This document shows, one piece after another, positions 22,237 through 32,740 of a stretch of 64,000 nucleotides of DNA. This DNA comes from Oncomelania hupensis (taxonomy: Eukaryota; Mollusca; Gastropoda; Littorinimorpha; Pomatiopsidae). The translations under genes and the position numbers were made by a program. Every line of letters starts with the position of its first letter. Within the stretch, counting starts at the first letter, position 1. The notes below the pieces were generated by a model that worked only from the letters and a program-made list of their open reading frames with translations, was not told the origin of the DNA and searched no databases. The stretch is from the NCBI GenBank assembly GCA_036898135.1, contig CM072513.1, forward strand, positions 89,738,725 through 89,802,724. Direction: 5' to 3'.

Positions 22237-22955
22237 TCAAAACAACGCAAGCATTTCAAGATAACATTATTTCAAATACAGAACACTAACGCTCAAACAA
22301 TGTCACAAAGAGAGAATTGTTTTTGGATCTTCAGGATACAGTCAACACTGCACACAGAAATAACACCACAACAACCTGACTAAACAATTCTCTATTCCAA
22401 CTCCAGCTGCAGTCAATATCAACTCAAATTTTAAAAACACAAAAATATATCAATTGCTATCAGCTTAATTAAACTGTATTATTACACCTTACATGTCAAT
22501 AACAACAAAAATTACATCAAAGGCTAAAACACAATACTAATTTACCCCCTTTTCAGCTAAAATATTCATATCCTCAACATTGACTGATAAAATGTCAGTT
22601 CAAATTGGACCAATAACAAAGTTAAACTATCTTACAACAAATTATTATTTACAGTACAAAAATCTGGCTCAAATTATGGTAATCTAGACTATATTGTGAA
22701 TATGTTATTCAGATGAGTATACATGTATTCTGGTTAAAAAAAAAACCACACAAATTTAAATTCAAATTGTACATCTCAAAACATTTTTAAAAAAACAATA
22801 TTACACATTTCTAAACAGCACAGGGCAATCAATCATACCCACATTTAAACAAGATGGCAAGCCATTCAAATGTAATATACATTTTTTTTTCAAAGAAAGA
22901 AAAAGAAACATAAGGTTTATAAAAGATATTTACAATCTTAACAGGGAACGGATTA
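22237..22955. other. Unassigned AT-rich sequence
   Basis: No gene signature. A block near 22845 (ggcaagccatt) recurs at 24345. Confidence 0.5.
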
Positions 22956-23840
22956 TCAGAAATGTGTAACTTAGCATAATTTGTATGAAAAATCAATTGC
23001 CAATGACTGCAAAAATATGTTTAACAAAAATTGCAAGTATGTTCAAGAACAAACAAAAAGTGATCAAGATATAAGTGTTTTGAGGAAGGCAGAAGGGAGT
23101 TTTGCTATATCCGATGATAAAAAGGCCGATACACTAATTACTATTTTTTTGGTGCTAAAAATATAACTCACATTCCTCAGTTGGCAGAGTACTGTAAACC
23201 CAAAGGAGTGTCAATCTCAGTGCTAAAAATATAACTCACATTCCTCAGTTGGCAGAGTACTGTAAACCCAAAGGAATGTCAATCTCAGATGTAACCCACG
23301 AGATGGTAAGGTCTAAGTTGAAATATTCAGAGTCTTCAAAAGCGCAGGGACCAGATTCGAACCCTCCCAGGATCCTCAAGGAAATGTGTAGCGAGTTGGC
23401 CTTGCTGCTTTCTAATCTTTATAATTGTTCCTCAGAAGTGGGTCAAGTTCCTGATGATTGGAAGGCAGCTGATGTCACAGCCATTTTTAAGACGGGGTTG
23501 CGAACTGAGCCAAGCAACTATTGCTCTGTCAGTCTCACGTTTATTTATTTGTAAAAGTTTAGAATATTTAGTTACAGACGCCAATGTCGATCATTTTAAT
23601 GACAACACCCTTAATGTAAAATGCTAACATGGTTTCTGCAGGGAAAGATCGTGTGCAAGACTTTACTCCTTGACAAGCAGTCTGTACCTTAACTTACATT
23701 CTCTTTATGGCCGAAAAGTAAGAGTGATCTGATCGCAGGCGTAAAAAATGTTTAATAAAATTGATGACTTGGATTGAGTCCGAGTTATTCTTAATACTGC
23801 ACTTTGATAAAACCAGGAATTCAGAAGGTAAGATGTGTAA
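22956..23840 (+). pseudogene. CR1/Jockey-type LINE reverse transcriptase fragment
   Basis: In shifting frames it encodes the region just before and into the RT domain: a KYVQEQTKS/SFAISDDKKAD block (about 22980-23140), then SKAQGPDSNPPRILKEM and VPDDWKAADVTAIFKTG (23330-23500), then SNYCSVSLT and decayed downstream motifs to about 23840. A stretch of about 69 bp is tandemly duplicated (23152-23220 and 23221-23289). Non-functional. Confidence 0.8.
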
Positions 23841-24089
23841 ACAGCATTATAACACTGATTTATGAATAATGTTCTTCATAAACAGAGCTTCTTCACATTC
23901 TACCACTCACAATAAAAACAGCCCAGAGCATAAATTGTTTTAAATACCAGTTTTCACGAAAATAACAAAATTCAGACAGATTTTATTATTTTGATGAATA
24001 ATCTGTTAAGTAAATTGCATGCAAATAGTCTCAATGTAAAGTTTGAAGAGGAGACGTTTAGAAAGGCTTCACTGCCTGTTTCATCCCCA

Positions 24090-24580
24090 ACTCACTACTG
24101 CTTACTACTATTACTAATACTACTACATGTACTACTATTTCCATACACTCATACACAAAGCCCCAAAATAAACATTTTGAAAAGTGTTAATTTTGTTGGT
24201 GGGGTTGCGGCTCTTCTTTAACCCAAACAAGCAAAAAAGGAAAACGCGGAATGGCCACTATCTAAACAATCTACAACTGTGTTACAACCAACACAATTAT
24301 CCAAATTCACTTCGCCAATTTTTTTTTAGACAAGTTTAGACAAGGTGGCAAGCCATTTAGTTGTATTTTCACACACTCACACATATAGCCCAAAAATAAT
24401 CATTTTCAAAGGTGTTCATTTTTTTGGCAGTGTGACGACTGGGCTTTATCCTAAAGAAAGAAACACATGGAATGATAGGCCGCTGTCGGAGCCATCTACA
24501 AACCACAAATTATCAAAATTCGCTAAGCCAGTTTTCAGATACAGCGCAACACGTGTTAAAAAATTGGTGAAGCACAAAGA
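24090..24580. repeat. Two diverged tandem copies of about 245 bp
   Basis: tacactcatacacaaagccccaaaataaacat (24146 on) and cacactcacacatatagcccaaaaataatcat (24371 on) align, as do the later GGAATG-GGCC-TATC blocks. Function unknown. Confidence 0.65.
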
Positions 24581-25050
24581 CCTTGACCTTTGGAAAAGTA
24601 CAAGTACCAATGATATAAAATGCTTAGCAGTAGCAGCCACAAAGTAGAAATGATGAATTTAGGATCAGTTATACTTGAAGTAAAGCCAAAAGTGTGTTTT
24701 GAACAAAAACGTTGATTTGGGAGTGAAGGACAGACCGAGTCACAGACAACTGGATTGCTGCTGGAAGATGGCCCATGATCTGAAGTATTCCAAACTTCAT
24801 CTAATCGCTTCAGCAGTTTTTGAGATATTGAGCAAAACATGTTTACACCAAAATGACTCCAGTGACCTTGACCTTTGCAGTACAGCAAATATAATGGCAC
24901 AGAAGGCAGGCCACTGACCTAAGCATTGTTCCTATGAAGTGTGGTCAAAATCCATTCAGTGGTTCTTGAGAAATGGCGTCCAACGGACCGACCAACGTTT
25001 GTCTCCCAGATAAGTCTGAAAACACAATAAACAAACACTTTCTAATGCTG
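24581..25050. repeat. Family E-like sequence with TGACCTTGACC motifs
   Basis: gaccttgacct occurs near 24579 and again at about 24865. The ending resembles dispersed repeats (ccattcagtggttcttgaga). Confidence 0.5.
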
Positions 25051-25056
25051 ATTTTA

Positions 25057-25736
25057 ACTCTTTCCCTGCCAATCAACGATATATCGTCGATCTGAGCCGC
25101 CATGTTTGTACCAATCGACAATATATCGTCGATTTCAGTATTCCGTTTCGTTCCGTTTTTTTGCGCAGTCCAATCCAAGTTTTATTTTAACCAAAGAGAG
25201 ATAACTCTTTCTACTTTCGTTCCCGATCGACAGGCGCGTTTTTTCTTCAAATTGATTCGTTTTTAGAGTGTTTATTGTGCATTTTACTAAGCATAGTGAT
25301 GGGCACAATCGACAGTGTGTCAAACTCTGTGCTAATAATCAATATAATTTCAAACTGTAAAGTGTATTTTGATCCTAAATAAATTTTCTTTCTGGTGTGT
25401 GAAGCTGATTCAGTGATTGGAATTATTCCTCCAGATTTGTTTTATCACTGTGGTATGTAGAAATATTTTTATTTTATTTTATCATTTCAAAAAGATCAAC
25501 ATGCTTTCTGAATTCAAAACACATATTTCAATAACATAATCAAATTAACATTTTTGTGTTTTTTTTTCTTATTCTTCACTCTTTTACCTTTAATTTGATA
25601 TGAAATATGTCTATTTAACAACTATTAATGTATTATTGAAAGAACAGTAGCTTAAATGCCTAAGGTACTGAACTTTCTTTCCGGTGCCAGAGAAATGTCT
25701 GGCACAAACGTGGAAACATGCCTGGCAGGGAAAGAG
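25057..25736. mobile_element. piggyBac-type MITE
   Basis: 680 bp with inverted ends ctctttccctgcca and tggcagggaaagag, flanked on both sides by TTAA (25053-25056 and 25737-25740). TTAA duplication with such ends is characteristic of piggyBac elements. Near the left end a subterminal palindrome of the form atatatcgtcgat occurs twice, 36-60 bases apart. No transposase frame, so it is non-autonomous. Confidence 0.85.
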
Positions 25737-25740
25737 TTAA

Positions 25741-25988
25741 TTTATTTTTTTTATTTTACACTCAAAATATTAAATCATACTCCAATTATGTGTGTGACTG
25801 CCCCTGTTAATTTCAGAACATTAACTGCTCTAGTGTCAATTTAGACTGCATGACTACAAATAAAATATGACTACGACAACACTTTCTAAAGTAACACCAG
25901 TAATACTGATTCAAAAACCGACAGCAAAAATATAAATTCAAACAATCAGTCAACTCAAAAAGTCTGTCAATACAAATGGTCTGTCAAT
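25741..25988. other. Unassigned 3' flank of DTD2 copy 1
   Basis: AT-rich, with TTTATT elements that would be AATAAA on the minus strand (near 25740-25755), a possible polyadenylation region for the gene that ends at 26097. Confidence 0.4.
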
Positions 25989-26096
25989 TCAAATTTCAAT
26001 GAGGTGGGAGTCAGTTCATTCGTCTGACAAACTGAAGCCTTGCCTCTTTCCATAAGTGACACAGCGCAAGACTCTCCTGACGATCAGATAGTCAAA
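25989..26096 (-). pseudogene. Partial duplication of the last 36 codons of DTD2 copy 1
   Basis: This 108-base block is a diverged direct repeat of 26097-26204, including the stop codon position and the SHLIEI-like ending. It lies immediately downstream of the genuine stop and contains an internal stop, so it is not translated as part of the gene. Confidence 0.85.
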
Positions 26097-26422
26097 TCAA
26101 ATTTCAATGAGGTGGGTATCAGGTCCGCTCGTCTGACAGCTAAAGCCTTGCCTCATTCCGTACGTGCCGTAGCGCAAGACTCGCCTGGCTGCGATGCATT
26201 TGACGTTCTTCTCATAGGCTTTCTTGAAGACGGACAGGAACTCTTTGTACAGGCTCTGCCCATCGTCCTTGGAGACGTTCTTGTGGTACTGCATGACCCT
26301 GCCCTTGACCGTGCCGCTCAGGGTGATCTGGGGGATGATCATAATGTCACCGGGCAACTCCAGGATGGACACCAGCTTGTTGTCGGTACTCTCGCACATC
26401 TTGGCTGTCAGAAGCAGCCTGG
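26097..26422 (-). CDS. DTD2: DTD2 copy 1, coding exon 3
   Basis: The acceptor reads ccctttgcag before CCAGGCTGCTT. The exon starts in phase 1 (the Ala codon is split G/CC) and runs to the TGA at 26097-26099. Encodes ARLLLTAKMCES through THLIEI. Same length as exon 3 of copy 2. Confidence 0.93.
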
Positions 26423-29400
26423 CTGCAAAGGGAAGACAACACGTTTCAAAGAGAATCACATCTGGGGGAGTGAGTCCTCTCCCTTGAACACTGGCTGCAA
26501 ACAAGCACAGGGCTAATTGTATTAGTTCTATCAGTCTGGCCTTTTTAACTCCCGACAAAGCGTTAGCGAAATACATGCACAGAGAATCTTTCAGCGTCGT
26601 GTTATTTATCTTCTTCAACCTTCTTGTTGGCCTTCCTGAAATTAATTAAATACACTGAGACAATTAAGATCTATAGGGGGTTTCTCTCATTCCTATCCCT
26701 ATCCTATCCTGTCACGTAACCCGGAGGTCGTAGGGGCTCCACAGATGATCGTTTAACCAGTATACTCCATCTTTCTCTGTCCTCAGCAGCCCTGATGGCT
26801 TCGCTCAGTGTCAAACCAGTCCATTCTCGAATGTTGTCCTCCCACCTCTTTTTCGGTCTCCCTCTTCTTCTACCTCCTTGCACTGTGCCTTTCAGAATGG
26901 TCTTTGCAAGGCCTGTTGATCTGGTAACGTGGCCATACCATCGGAGTTTCCGTTTCTTCACCACTGTGAGCAGGTCATCGTGTTGTCCAATGGCTTGTGT
27001 GATGGTCTGTCGGACTTCGTCGTTGGTGATGTGTTGGGTACTATAGGAAATGCCCAGAAGTCTTCTGTAGCACATCTCCATGCTTTGTATTCTTCGTTGT
27101 AGATCTGCTGTGAGGGTCCATGCTTCGCAAGCATATAGGAAGATGGAGATGACAAAGGAGCGCAGCAGTCTTACTTTGGAATGTAGACTGGTGGTCCTGT
27201 CTTTCCAAATGGGCTTCAACCTTGTCAGGGCAGCAGTTGTTTGTGCGATCCTGGAGAGGACTTCCTGTCGGGACCCATTGTCTGACACAATGGCTCCCAA
27301 ATATTTGAAGCTATGCACTGTGTTGAGGGATTGGCCTTGTACTTTGATGTCTGTGTTGATGCCACAGATTGATTTTCACCTTTCCGCGTTCAAAAATTAA
27401 AAAGGGGATTAAATCTCTGAAATATTTTCCAATAATTGGTGTGTTATTTTCTTTTATTTACTCACAGCCATTGCAATGTAAGTCTATGTACTCACCCTCC
27501 CTTACACCCTCTCTACCCCCTCCCTCTCCTCTACACCTCCCCTCCCCTCTCCCCCCTCCCCCCCATTCAAAAAAAAAATCAAGATTTTTGCAAATGTGTG
27601 CGAGTGAAGTCCTAAATAGTCTGTCCGTCCACTGTTCACCATCTGTCTGAGCAAAACTTGCAAGTGGATTAATATTTCAGAACCTATTTCAACTATCACA
27701 ACCAAACTTAGTAAGATGGTGTACACCCATTAGACCCCATAAGTGATCAGTGATTGAATGACTTCACTTCAAGGTCAAGGTCACAGAGTCAAACAATGTT
27801 AGTCAAAAATGGAAAATTTTTCACAAAATTTTACTTTTTTTTTCTAGGTTATTAAAACTAAACTTGCGATTCTTTGATGAAAAACAAGTGAATGATCAGT
27901 GAATGAATGATTTCACTTCAAGATCAAGGTCACAGGGTCAAGAAATGTTACTCGAAAAATGAAAATGTTTTACAAAATTTCACTTTTTTAATAGGTTATT
28001 AATATTGACCTTATGATTCTTTGATGAAAACCTATTTAAACATACTTCCAGAGTTTACAAATATATTTTATTGCTATGATGCATGAAATACTTAGGAAAA
28101 TGACATGCTAAACAGACCCCATTGAGTTATTGCCAAGATGGCAATGATGGAGATCACGTACAATCGTACGTGTTTCACGTACTGATTTGGGAAATCACGT
28201 AACGAAAATGTAATGAAAGGGTATAAACATGCACAAAGTCAGTGCCAAAAGGGTATGAAAACGTAAAGCTAAGTTGCTGGGAGGTATCATCAGGTACAAC
28301 TATTTCGGTCGTGCGTACAGCTTTCGCTCGATTTGGATCATGTGCCTGTGCGTCCTGCACGACCGCCTACCACCCTCTCCCCTCCCCCCCCCCCCTTCTA
28401 TTCATTCTGTCGCTTCCGAGAAACAGCCAATCATATGCACGATAATATTCACTATTTTTTCTCGACGCTTTTGATTGGCTATATAAGACTGACAACAACC
28501 CAACATTAAACATGGCCGACAAGCAGCGATCTGAGGGGATGCCGAAGAAAAGGAAAAATAAAGCAGACAAAACTAATTGCTCAAAAAAATTAAAACAAGA
28601 TGAAGGAAAAGAAAAACAAACTTTTTTGTCAGCCTTTGGCTTTGAGTGCTCGGTAAGAGAAGAAAAAGGTGAGCCGCAACCGGGCCCGGCTGAAGAAACT
28701 CAAACTGATAAAAAGACTTTCCACGCAAAGTGTTTATTACGTATGTTGGTGTACCCCCTAAAAAACTGAAAGGGGGTATAAAAAAAACCTTATGTTTGCA
28801 ATGAGGGTATGAAAACCCCCACATGTTTTGGTTGAGGGTATAAATACCCCTAGCTTAAAAACTTTCTCCATCACTGAGATGGGGAAGGTGCATTTAAAAA
28901 GATTTCATGGCCCATTTTGCCCTCTCTACTAAGTACTACTACTACGATACATATCAATGAGACACACCATACAAATTTGATCAACCTCACTCCAAGGACT
29001 AGGTCACTGGAACTTTGCAAAGTCAGTTAGTATAGGTACTTTGACGTGACCTTGACCCTAAACTATGAGAGATATAAAGTCCAAACTTTTATTTAGAGAT
29101 GCTAGATTGATCTTTCATATATATGTTCAACTTTTGCGTTGATCTTGAAGGTCAAGGTCATTTTAGGCTTTGCAAAAAACATACAAAAAAGTTCATCCTA
29201 CAGGGGTATGGATGTTTATATAACCCATAATTGGTTATTTGATTAGAGATGCACAAGAGGTTAAGGTCATCCCAAGATCAAGATCACTGAAGATCAAAGT
29301 CATCCCAAGGTCACCGTTTTTTGGCATAATACAACTTTTGTTGAACTTTATTTGATAGTACTTGTTTGTATTTGGAGCCGGAGGTCAAGATCATCTCAAG

Positions 29401-32345
29401 GTAAAAAATGTAAGAAAGATCAAGGTCGTTATTACTTTGCATTTTAATGACACAGTTTCATTTTGTTTTTTCTGAGCACTCATTTTAATGTTAAATATTG
29501 TGAGCTCCATAAGGAGCATGTGAGTCATATGGGCTGTGCCCTTCTAATTATTAATTTCTTTTCAGTAGTACTACTACTAGAAGGAGAGGTTGGGTCCCTC
29601 CCTTCTTTCAGGCCAACTTTGTAATGGTCACTTATGAAATCATGTAAATGGTGAAAGTACCTCACCCACCCTCTCCCCAAAACCCCTTCTCAATAGGCCT
29701 GATTCAGAGTTGCTTTTAAAACATGGATGTGAACTGCTGTCACAAAAAAACAAACAAAAAAAGCATTTGGGATTAATATATAACATTAAGGTAAGCTGGT
29801 AATCACAATCACTGCATAATTTTATACCTATTCATTTTACTGTGGAAAGTTTTATGACAGTCACAATGCAGTCTTTCCTGTATGTCTGCATATAAAAAGT
29901 TGCCCAAGCGAAAAAGCTCAGCCTTTGATAAATCTGTAGGCAACACTAATAAATGAAATATAACGATACAGCTAACCATTCACTAACCCATTTCATCAAC
30001 GTCAGCCTTTTTAGCACCCTTCAGGAAACAGATGTATATGATGATTCCCTTCTGAATCTGTAAACAAAATGAAAACAAATCTGCAATACAATGGTATAAC
30101 ACTATAACATATTACATGTGCCTATTTTTCAAATGACGTAACAATATCTGACCCAATCCAAATCTTACCCAGAGCTTCCAAATCTCAACACGACTATTCA
30201 TCACTACCGATCTTCTTTCAATCTCAGGTTGGTTGCTCTTAATCCTCTGCCTTGCAGCAGCACACAAGAGGAAACTTTGAGGGGCAAACTGCATCGACGG
30301 TTTTATTAGAGGCTGTTCTCCTGTTACACTTTATTAAATTCCAGATCTTATGACGTAACTAATTCTGTGAATCTCCGTGATTAATTCCGGGAATGTCTGT
30401 CATTAATTCTGTGGATCTCCGCTGACAGCTAACAACTGATCTAGCCCCCAGAACTTGAGATTGTTGTTCTTGTGATACATCAGAAACACAATACTAGGGT
30501 GCAAGTGATCTTGGTTAAATTTATTTTCTCTGTGGAAGTGGATTTTCTGTAATGTAATCAAGGTATGGCATTTCACATCCATTTGTGTCATAAAAGCTGC
30601 ACATTACATTACATTACATTACATGATTATTGCTTTAGGTCCAGCGGACTCTTCCGAGCCAAATCAGGACCAAAGCTGCACATTAAAGAACCCAATCTGT
30701 GACAAAAAGGGCAGCTATAGGAGACAGGCTCAATAAATATACATGATGCACACCAAAATTATAATATTTGTGGAGCAGCAATTAGTGTAGCAACTACATG
30801 CATGTATAGGTCAATTACTCTGGTTACAGCAGAATAAGACTCAAGTCCAATCATCATGGTGAGTGTTCTGGCCGAGTGGTCTAAAGCGAGACTAACTTGC
30901 CTTGTCCACAGGATACAAACTAATTGAGCCTTGAAGGTGTGGGATTAATGCTGCCTGTGGGCGTTATATTTCTCCAAATATTATTTACTTTAAAATCGGG
31001 TAACATATCGGGGGTTTTCTCCAGGTACTTCTGTTCGCTCCCCCATCAAAATTTCAAAAACATAACTAATAGTAATATAGGATCGCACAAACAACTGCTG
31101 CCCTGACAAGGTTGAAGCCCATTTGGAAAGACAGGACCATCAGTCTACATTCCAAAGTAAGACTGCTGCGCTCCCTTGTCATCTCCATCTTCCTATATGC
31201 TTGCGAAGCATGGACCCTCACAGCAGATCTCCAACAAAAAATACAAAGCATGGAGATGAGGTGCTACAGAAGACTTCTGGGCATTTCCTATACCCAACAA
31301 CACATCACCAACGACGAAGTCCGACAGATCATCACACAAGCCATTGGACAACACGATGACCTGCTGACAGTGGTGAAGAAACGGAAACTCCGATGGTATG
31401 GCCACGTCACCAGATCATCAGGCCTTGCAAAGACCATTCTGCAAGGCACAATGCAAGGAGGTAGAAGAAGAGGGAGACCGAAAAAGAGATGGGAGGACAA
31501 CATTCGAGAATGGACTGGTTTGACACTGAGCGAAGCCATCAGGGCTGCTGAGGACAGAGAAAGATGGAGTATGCTGGTTAAACGATCATCTGTGGTGCCC
31601 CTAAGACCTCCGGGTTATGGGACAGGACAGGATAGGATAGGAACTAATATTAGGTAGTTTGGGCACACCACAGGCTGTTCCTATGCTTTCCCCAGGGGAG
31701 GTGAATGTCAAAAATATAAAAAAAAATTAAAGTAATAATAATCATCATCAGACATGATCTTCATCATTAACATCATTATCTTTAGACTTTACCATCATCA
31801 TCATCATCATCACCTTCACCATCACCACCACTATCATCATCAACATCGGCACACAGATCAAGTGCTCCATACCTTAAATCACCATTTGGTATCAGACTAT
31901 TATTCCTCACCTCAACAGTGTCATACTGCCCAGACCCAGCATCTGTCTGTAACTGCAGCTGCGCGGCATTACACTGCTGCACCATGGCACGCACATGAGC
32001 CTTCCTGGAGATGGATCCAACGTCCTCCATGCTCCCGAAAGAACAGTTGGATCCAAACTGTTCCCGGGCCAACATCAAGCCCTTGGCGATCCTCCCATCT
32101 ACACGACCATCACTCAGACTACTCAGCTCTGGTGCACATAAGGGTTCTTTGTTTGCGATGCTGGAACCAGAATATCGCCGGCTTCTCTGTGAGCCTGGTA
32201 TGTCATCCTGCGCGCACCCCTTCAAATCTCTCATGGCAAAGCCATGGCTAGAGTCCTTTGCTGTAATTTCTGAATTCGCTCTGGGTCTGATTTCCCCAGC
32301 GAAATTTGAAAGCTCGTCAGGTTCAACGTTGATCTCATACTCCAT
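26097..32345 (-). CDS. DTD2: D-aminoacyl-tRNA deacylase 2 (ATD) paralogue 1, diverged
   Basis: Spliced from 31911-32345, 29988-30057 and 26097-26422 (435+70+326 nt), giving 276 aa. DTD2/ATD is a cytosolic editing enzyme related to D-aminoacyl-tRNA deacylase; in animals it is known for removing mischarged L-alanine from tRNA-Thr. The core begins near residue 118 (VRAMVQQC), then QKGIIIYICFLKGAKKAD, LVSILELPGD, VKGRVMQYHKN, GTYGMRQ. The motif expected as PQAT is PQIT (199-202) and the expected TNGPYTH is TSGPDTH (266-272), so the pocket may be altered. The first 117 residues are a disordered-looking extension absent from the roughly 168-aa vertebrate protein. The start at 32345 has A at -3 and G at +4. 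Introns hold LINE A copies and family E repeats. Confidence 0.92.
26697..27363 (-). mobile_element. RTE-like LINE (family A) fragment, copy A2
   Basis: A 204-codon open frame covers the region after the RT palm: FKYLGAIVSDNGS, the thumb region, KLRWYGHVTRS and GRPKKRWEDNIREWTG, with the (GGATA)n tail at 26697. It is 5'-truncated within intron 2 of DTD2 copy 1 and lies in the gene's sense orientation. Confidence 0.87.
27595..28110. repeat. Dispersed repeat family E, copy 2
   Basis: Contains aaggtcaaggtca (27771-27783) and tcaaggtca (27924-27932), inside an internal direct repeat of about 150 bp (gatcagtgattgaatgactt and gatcagtgaatgaatgattt). Confidence 0.75.
28471..28490 (+). promoter_or_regulatory. 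Inverted CCAAT box next to TATA box
   Basis: attggctatataag places an inverted CCAAT (28474-28478) directly beside a TATA motif (28480-28487), about 30 bases before the ATG of the small frame at 28512. Confidence 0.45.
28512..28769 (+). CDS. Small lysine-rich open frame of unknown function
   Basis: 85 codons with ATG in a good context (aacATGG), a basic N-terminal half with two PKKRK/KKLKQ nuclear-signal-like clusters, then an acidic Pro/Glu segment ending in VYPLKN. No domain recognised. It lies antisense inside intron 2 of DTD2 copy 1, downstream of a CCAAT/TATA pair. The 5' flank (two) and 3' flank (three) carry gggtat[ag]aaa motifs, so it may be the first exon of a transposon-derived gene. 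It could equally be a chance frame. Confidence 0.3.
   Translation: MADKQRSEGMPKKRKNKADKTNCSKKLKQDEGKEKQTFLSAFGFECSVREEKGEPQPGPAEETQTDKKTFHAKCLLRMLVYPLKN
28935..29540. repeat. Dispersed repeat family E, copy 3
   Basis: Contains tgaccttgaccctaaactatg (29047 on), aaggtcaaggtca (about 29148-29160) and further AAGGTCA motifs to 29430. Confidence 0.75.
29988..30057 (-). CDS. DTD2: DTD2 copy 1, coding exon 2
   Basis: Acceptor ttgtttacag before ATTCAGAAG; donor ATGG followed by gttagt. 70 nt, phase 0 in and phase 1 out, encoding IQKGIIIYICFLKGAKKAD-VDEM. Confidence 0.93.
30601..30671 (-). mobile_element. Very short 5'-truncated family D insertion
   Basis: Only the 3' end (ctttaggtccagcggactct) and an (ATGTA)n tail are present. 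A 14-bp target duplication aaagctgcacatta flanks it (30593-30606 and 30672-30685). Confidence 0.85.
30863..30960 (+). repeat. tRNA-Leu-like box A fragment
   Basis: tggccgagtggtctaaagcg matches a Leu tRNA D-arm, but no anticodon arm or T arm can be folded. Probably a degenerate SINE head. Confidence 0.45.
31079..31641 (+). mobile_element. RTE-like LINE (family A) fragment, copy A3
   Basis: Open frame from LKPIWKDR to GQDRIG covers the same C-terminal region as A2 and ends in ggacaggataggatagg. Located in intron 1 of DTD2 copy 1, antisense to the gene. Confidence 0.87.
31911..32345 (-). CDS. DTD2: DTD2 copy 1, coding exon 1
   Basis: ATG at 32345; the exon ends GAG followed by donor gtgagg. 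145 codons. Residues 1-117 are polar and low in similarity to copy 2; 118-145 (VRAMVQQC to DTVE) align with copy 2 without gaps. An upstream in-frame ATG at 32420 exists, but alignment with copy 2 favours 32345. Confidence 0.88.
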
Positions 32346-32522
32346 TGTGATCGGTAGTGGTAATATATTATGTTTAGTTAATGCCCATCGATATATATTG
32401 ATAACCAGATCAAGGCTCAAGCAAGGACTAAGTTTCTACTCCTGCAAAACAAAAAGAACAGTGTCTTCAATTAGAGAAAGTAATATTCAAATTTGTTTTA
32501 ACAAATGTTGGCACAAAACCTC

Positions 32523-32740
32523 AGGCCTTGCAAAGACCATCCTGCAAGGCAAAGTGCAAAGAGGCAGAAGAAGAGGGAGACAAAAAAAAGAGGTGGGAGG
32601 ACAACATTCGAGAATGGACTGGCTTGACGCTGAGCGAAGCCATGAGGGTTGCGAAGGAAAGAGAAGAGAAAGATGGAGTACGCTGGCTAAAAGATCATCT
32701 GTGGTGCCCCAGCAACTTTCAAGTTACAGGATAGGATAGG
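32523..32740 (+). mobile_element. RTE-like LINE (family A) 3' fragment, copy A4
   Basis: Encodes RWEDNIREWTGLTLSEA and ends in acaggataggatagg. It lies about 180 bases upstream of the DTD2 copy 1 start codon, in the likely promoter. Confidence 0.85.
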
